Assembly: GCA_035570595.1 (NCBI GenBank)
Contig: DATMLF010000058.1
Location: 1-25,612 of the forward strand
Direction of reading: 5' to 3'
Origin: AP-15 sp035570595
GTDB taxonomy: Bacteria > Pseudomonadota > Alphaproteobacteria > ATCC43930 > CGMCC-115725
Length of the DNA stretch: 25,612 bases
The notes below the pieces were generated by a model, which did no database searches, was not told where the DNA came from, and saw nothing but the letters and a program-made list of their open reading frames with translations. The position numbers and the translations under genes are program-made. Below are positions 22,647-25,612 of the stretch, piece after piece. The first letter of the stretch is position 1, and the number at the start of each line of letters is the position of its first letter.

Positions 22647-23174
22647 TTACCAGGTGATCGTCAGCTTGCCGTCGCGCATCTCGTAGCTTCGCAAACGGTT
22701 CAGAAAGCTCATCCCGAGCAGCGACACGCCGAGGTTCTCGATGACCGCGGCGGGGACCTCGCCGATCGACAGCTGACCGAGCCGGATGTCGCGCAAGGTC
22801 ACCGGGGCCATGCGCACAACCCCGTTGGCCGTGCTGGCGCGCGCGTCGAAGACAAGCTGGTGCGGGCTGAGGCCGGCGGCGCGGGCGTCGGCCGGGGTCA
22901 AGGTGACGAGGCTCGCCCCGCTGTCGACCAGAAACCGCACCGGCGCGCCGTTGATGACGGCGTCGAGCAGCACGTGGCCGCGTGCGTCGGCGGGATAGAC
23001 CAGCGTGTCGACGGGTGCGGCGGGCGCCGCCTCGGCTTGCGCGGCGCTGGCCGCAGCGAGGTCGGGCCGCGCAGCGCCGAGCGGCGGCAACCACCCGCCG
23101 CCGTCGATCACCGCCGCGCACACGACCGCAACGCCGCACCACACCATCATCCAGCGTAGCGCCCAACCGATCAT
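22647..23174 (-). CDS. Membrane-anchored retropepsin-like aspartic protease
   Basis: A 175-residue protein of the clan AA, single-domain aspartic protease type common in Proteobacteria. An N-terminal hydrophobic segment (about residues 5-23, ALRWMMVWCGVAVVCAAVI) anchors it with the catalytic part in the periplasm. The active-site motif is FLVDSGASLVTLT (D84-S85-G86) in place of the more usual DTGA; DSG is also seen in active retropepsins. The second half has LGQLSIGEVPAAVIE and SLLGMSFLNRL, the family ILG-like flap element. The start is ATG 23174 (MIGWALRW), with GGAG seven bases upstream. The in-frame ATG at 23201 lies inside a tandem duplication and lacks a site. Substrate unknown. Confidence 0.88.
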   Translation of the reverse strand: MIGWALRWMMVWCGVAVVCAAVIDGGGWLPPLGAARPDLAAASAAQAEAAPAAPVDTLVYPADARGHVLLDAVINGAPVRFLVDSGASLVTLTPADARAAGLSPHQLVFDARASTANGVVRMAPVTLRDIRLGQLSIGEVPAAVIENLGVSLLGMSFLNRLRSYEMRDGKLTITW

Positions 23175-23189
23175 GGCGAAGCTCCGAGA

Positions 23190-23228
23190 CTTTTTCAGCA
23201 TGGGCCGGTCTTTTTCAGCATGGGCCGG
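23190..23228. repeat. 19-bp tandem duplication before the aspartic protease gene
   Basis: Two exact copies of a 19-base sequence (CTTTTTCAGCATGGGCCGG) at a 20-base period. Read on the minus strand each copy supplies an ATG, and the nearer one creates a spurious upstream start for the protease frame. The remaining bases to 23479 show no gene. Confidence 0.8.
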
Positions 23229-23479
23229 AGCGGTTAATCATCCCTAAAAGGCCGACCCGAGGCTTGCCCCGCCGTTGTCCCCGGCGGAGGTGGGGTTGGG
23301 ACTGTCGCCTCAATGACGATGCGGTCGACCCAGAACCTCGGGTTCGCGACACTAAAACGCGGCGATTGATTTCGCGCAGCGGGCGGTTACCGTCACGACC
23401 GCTGGGAGCGGCGCCGGTTACCTGCCACGGCAGGTGAGGAAATGCTGTCTCTTTCTCCCTTCATTTTTAGGAGGCTAGG

Positions 23480-24088
23480 ATGCCCGAACCCGAACATGTC
23501 GATCGGCGGCGGGCGGCGCTGATCGCCTACGACGTCTGCCGGCGAGCGCTAACTCCGTCGGATCACGCACGGCGGGCCGCGATGCGCCCGATGCTCGATG
23601 CCTGGGTGCAGATGATCGCGGCTGCGCGCACAGCCGGGGTGCCGGTGATCTACACGACCCCGGTCAGCCGCGCCGACGGCGCCGATGTCGTCATGCTGCC
23701 GACCGACCTTTCGGCGGAAACCGGCGTGCCGCCGCTTACCAATGCTGTCGAGGGCACGGCGGAAGCCGGCTTTCCCGACGAAATCATGCCCCGGCCCGAG
23801 GATTACGTCTTCCTCAAGCGCCGGCCGAGCGCTTTTTATGGGACAGGCGTCGCCGAGCTTCTGCACATGCTGCGGCGCGACACGATCATCATCGGTGGCG
23901 GCGCCACCAATCGCGGCGTCGAGACGAGCGTGCGCGAGGCCTTCAACCTGGACCTCGCGTCGATCGTGGTGCGCGAATGCTGCTGGAGCGGCGACCCGGC
24001 CGCCCACGCCTACAGCCTCGACAAGGCGATGAAAATGTATGCGCGCATCCGAAGCATCGCCCAGGTTGCGGCGATGCTGCGGCAATGA
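23480..24088 (+). CDS. Isochorismatase-fold protein with the catalytic Cys replaced by Gly
   Basis: A 202-residue cysteine-hydrolase (isochorismatase-like) fold. The ATG has GGAGG about five bases upstream. The first strand ends in IAYD (D18, the triad Asp), and K113 in VFLKRRPSAFYGT is the triad Lys. At the nucleophile position, where most relatives have TN-x-C-V-E, this protein reads GGGATNRGVETSVREAF, so Gly146 stands in for the Cys. Neighbouring C157/C158-like residues (RECCWS) lie in the next strand and are not in the normal position. It may be a non-hydrolytic member (isochorismatase itself uses no Cys nucleophile) or a separate subfamily. It converges on the flavin monooxygenase gene. 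Confidence 0.85.
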   Translation: MPEPEHVDRRRAALIAYDVCRRALTPSDHARRAAMRPMLDAWVQMIAAARTAGVPVIYTTPVSRADGADVVMLPTDLSAETGVPPLTNAVEGTAEAGFPDEIMPRPEDYVFLKRRPSAFYGTGVAELLHMLRRDTIIIGGGATNRGVETSVREAFNLDLASIVVRECCWSGDPAAHAYSLDKAMKMYARIRSIAQVAAMLRQ

Positions 24089-24220
24089 GGGCGCAGCACA
24101 AGCCATCAGCGAAACGTGTAGGTACTCGGAGAGCCTGCCGGGTGTCGAGGCCTTCGCGCGCGGCGTCCCTTGGCCGTGCAGCGTTATTGTGCCCTGCACC
24201 AAACCTAGCCGTTGTCGCGC

Positions 24221-25612
24221 CTAGCCCAGCGCCACGCTGCGATAGCCGTCCGCCGCCACCCGGTCGCAGTGCTCGCGAAACGCCGGGTGGCCGCCGCTGT
24301 AGCGCATGATCTTGCGGGTCTGCTTGCCCTCGACGTTGCGGTTGACGCCGGTCATCCACGAGTCGATCTCGTTCATCAAAAGCCCCTCGCCCATCGCCTT
24401 GACGTGGTCGGTCCACTGCGCGACGCCCGCCGGGGTGGCCTCGATCCGGGTCAGGCCGCGGTCGTGCGCAAAGCGGATGAGGCCGGTCACCCACTCGACG
24501 CTGTATTCGGCGGCGCGCGGAAAGTTGCCGAGCCCGGCATGCGGGCCCATCACCATCAGCAGGTTCGGGAAACCCTCGACCAGGATGCCGAGAAAGGTCT
24601 GCGGTCCGTCCTTCCACTTGTCCTTCAGCCGGCACCCGTCGACGCCCCGGATTTCGATCCGGTCGAAACTGCCGGTGATCGCGTCGAAGCCGGTGGCGTA
24701 GACGATGATGTCGAACTCGTAGTCGGCGTCGCTCGTCTTGACGCCGGTCGGGGTGATGCGCTCGATCGGCGTCTCGTTGACGTCGACGAGCGCGACGTTG
24801 GGCTGGTTGTAGACCTCGTAGTAGCGGGTCTCGAGCGGCACCCGGCGGGTGCCGAACCCGTGGTTCTTCGGGATCAGCTTCTCGGCCACCGCCGGGTCCT
24901 TGACACGCCCGCGGATCTTGCGGGCGATGAAATCCGAGACCAGCGCGTTGGCCTCGCGGTCGGTCAGGATGTCGCGAAAGTTGCCCTGCCAGATCCCAAA
25001 GCCCGGCTCGGCGTAGAGCTTTTCCCAAAAGGCCTCGCGTTCCTCCGGCGTCACCTCGTGGGTGGCGCGCGGGTCAGGGGCGTGGATAAAGCAGCCAGGG
25101 GTATCGCCGCAGCGCGCGAAGATCTCGGGATAGCGGGCCCGGATCTGGCGCATCTCCGCTTCGCGGATCTTGTCGTTGTGCAGTGGCGCGCACCATTGCG
25201 GGGTACGCTGGAACACGGTCAGGTGACCAACGGCCTTGGCGACCTCCTGGATCGTTTGCACACCGGTCGCGCCGGTGCCGATCACCGCGACGCGCTTGCC
25301 CTCGAAGCTGACCCTCTCCTTGGGCCAGTAATGGGTGTGGCAGGACTGGCCCTTGAAGGTGTCGATGCCGGGAATGCGTGGCATCGTCGGCGCCGAGAGC
25401 ACCCCGATCGCGGTGATCAAGAGACGCGCGCCGTAATGCCGGCCATCCTCCAACATCACGTCCCAGCTGCGCGTCTCCTCCTGGTAGTGCGCGGCAGCGA
25501 CGCGGCTGCTGAACTGGACGTCGCGACGCAGGTCGAACTTGTCGGCGACATAGTTCAGGTAGCGCTCGGTCTCGGGCTGCGGCGCAAAGCGCTCGGCCCA
25601 GCTCCACTCCTC
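24221..25612 (-). CDS. Baeyer-Villiger-type flavin monooxygenase, N-terminus off window
   Basis: FAD- and NADPH-dependent monooxygenase inserting oxygen next to a ketone. The frame is open from the right edge to the TAG at 24221, giving 463 residues. The class fingerprint FxGxxxHxxxW is present as FKGQSCHTHYWP (about 25358-25322), followed by the NADPH Rossmann motif VAVIGTGATGVQTI and later DIIVYATGFDAITGSF. The first FAD-binding GxGxxG and roughly 80-150 residues lie beyond 25612. The C-terminal half (NLLMVMGPHAGLGNFPRAAEY, then GGHPAFREHCDRV) fits the family. The substrate cannot be assigned. It converges on the isochorismatase-fold gene with a 132-base gap and no clear terminator. Confidence 0.93.
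   Translation of the reverse strand, partial: EEWSWAERFAPQPETERYLNYVADKFDLRRDVQFSSRVAAAHYQEETRSWDVMLEDGRHYGARLLITAIGVLSAPTMPRIPGIDTFKGQSCHTHYWPKERVSFEGKRVAVIGTGATGVQTIQEVAKAVGHLTVFQRTPQWCAPLHNDKIREAEMRQIRARYPEIFARCGDTPGCFIHAPDPRATHEVTPEEREAFWEKLYAEPGFGIWQGNFRDILTDREANALVSDFIARKIRGRVKDPAVAEKLIPKNHGFGTRRVPLETRYYEVYNQPNVALVDVNETPIERITPTGVKTSDADYEFDIIVYATGFDAITGSFDRIEIRGVDGCRLKDKWKDGPQTFLGILVEGFPNLLMVMGPHAGLGNFPRAAEYSVEWVTGLIRFAHDRGLTRIEATPAGVAQWTDHVKAMGEGLLMNEIDSWMTGVNRNVEGKQTRKIMRYSGGHPAFREHCDRVAADGYRSVALG

Overview
The window looks like a chromosomal segment of a GC-rich alphaproteobacterium. The gene set (imuA-imuB-dnaE2 mutasome, HSK-II type thrB next to rnhA), the codon use, and short palindromic repeats encoding PAKAGVQ/DSRFRGND-like peptides all point that way. 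I cannot place it below class level from sequence alone.

Layout. (1) 1-2265, minus: clpB, running off the left edge. (2) 2266-2848: a gap holding two or three possible hydrophobic micro-ORFs. (3) 2849-9081, plus: the SOS mutagenesis operon imuA-imuB-dnaE2, with overlapping genes and a LexA-like box touching the imuA start codon. (4) 9056-10526, minus: thrB and rnhA, overlapping by 8 bases, with rnhA converging on dnaE2. (5) 10652-11427, plus: a twin-CDGSH iron-sulfur protein coupled to a small lipoprotein. (6) 11487-13926, minus: a GFA-fold zinc protein, an aldo/keto reductase, and the scrambled remains of a hydantoinase/oxoprolinase (hyuA-like) gene with an inverted internal piece. (7) 13964-18129: two divergent paralogous flavin-dependent (LLM) monooxygenases and an ACS-type MFS transporter, probably a small catabolic/uptake cluster. 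(8) 18775-19880: wreckage of a metal-transport locus (HMA_2-like proteins and a P-type ATPase tail). (9) 20106-22442: a xanthine-dehydrogenase-type molybdenum subunit broken by one TGA, preceded by a 24-bp tandem repeat. (10) 22647-25612: a membrane-anchored retropepsin-like protease, an isochorismatase-fold protein lacking the usual nucleophilic Cys, and a Baeyer-Villiger-type flavin monooxygenase running off the right edge.

The most striking feature is in the mutasome. imuB and dnaE2 carry at least six in-frame blocks of palindromic, hairpin-forming repeat DNA, of three sequence types. They are translated as extra peptide and make both proteins clearly longer than their families. I saw no comparable blocks in the other genes of the window. 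They behave like the protein-coding palindromic elements described in Rickettsia, but here they accumulate in error-prone polymerase genes.

A second theme is decay. Three loci (hyuA-like, HMA/P-type ATPase, molybdenum hydroxylase) are broken, two of them with fragments lying head-on, which suggests local inversion and deletion.
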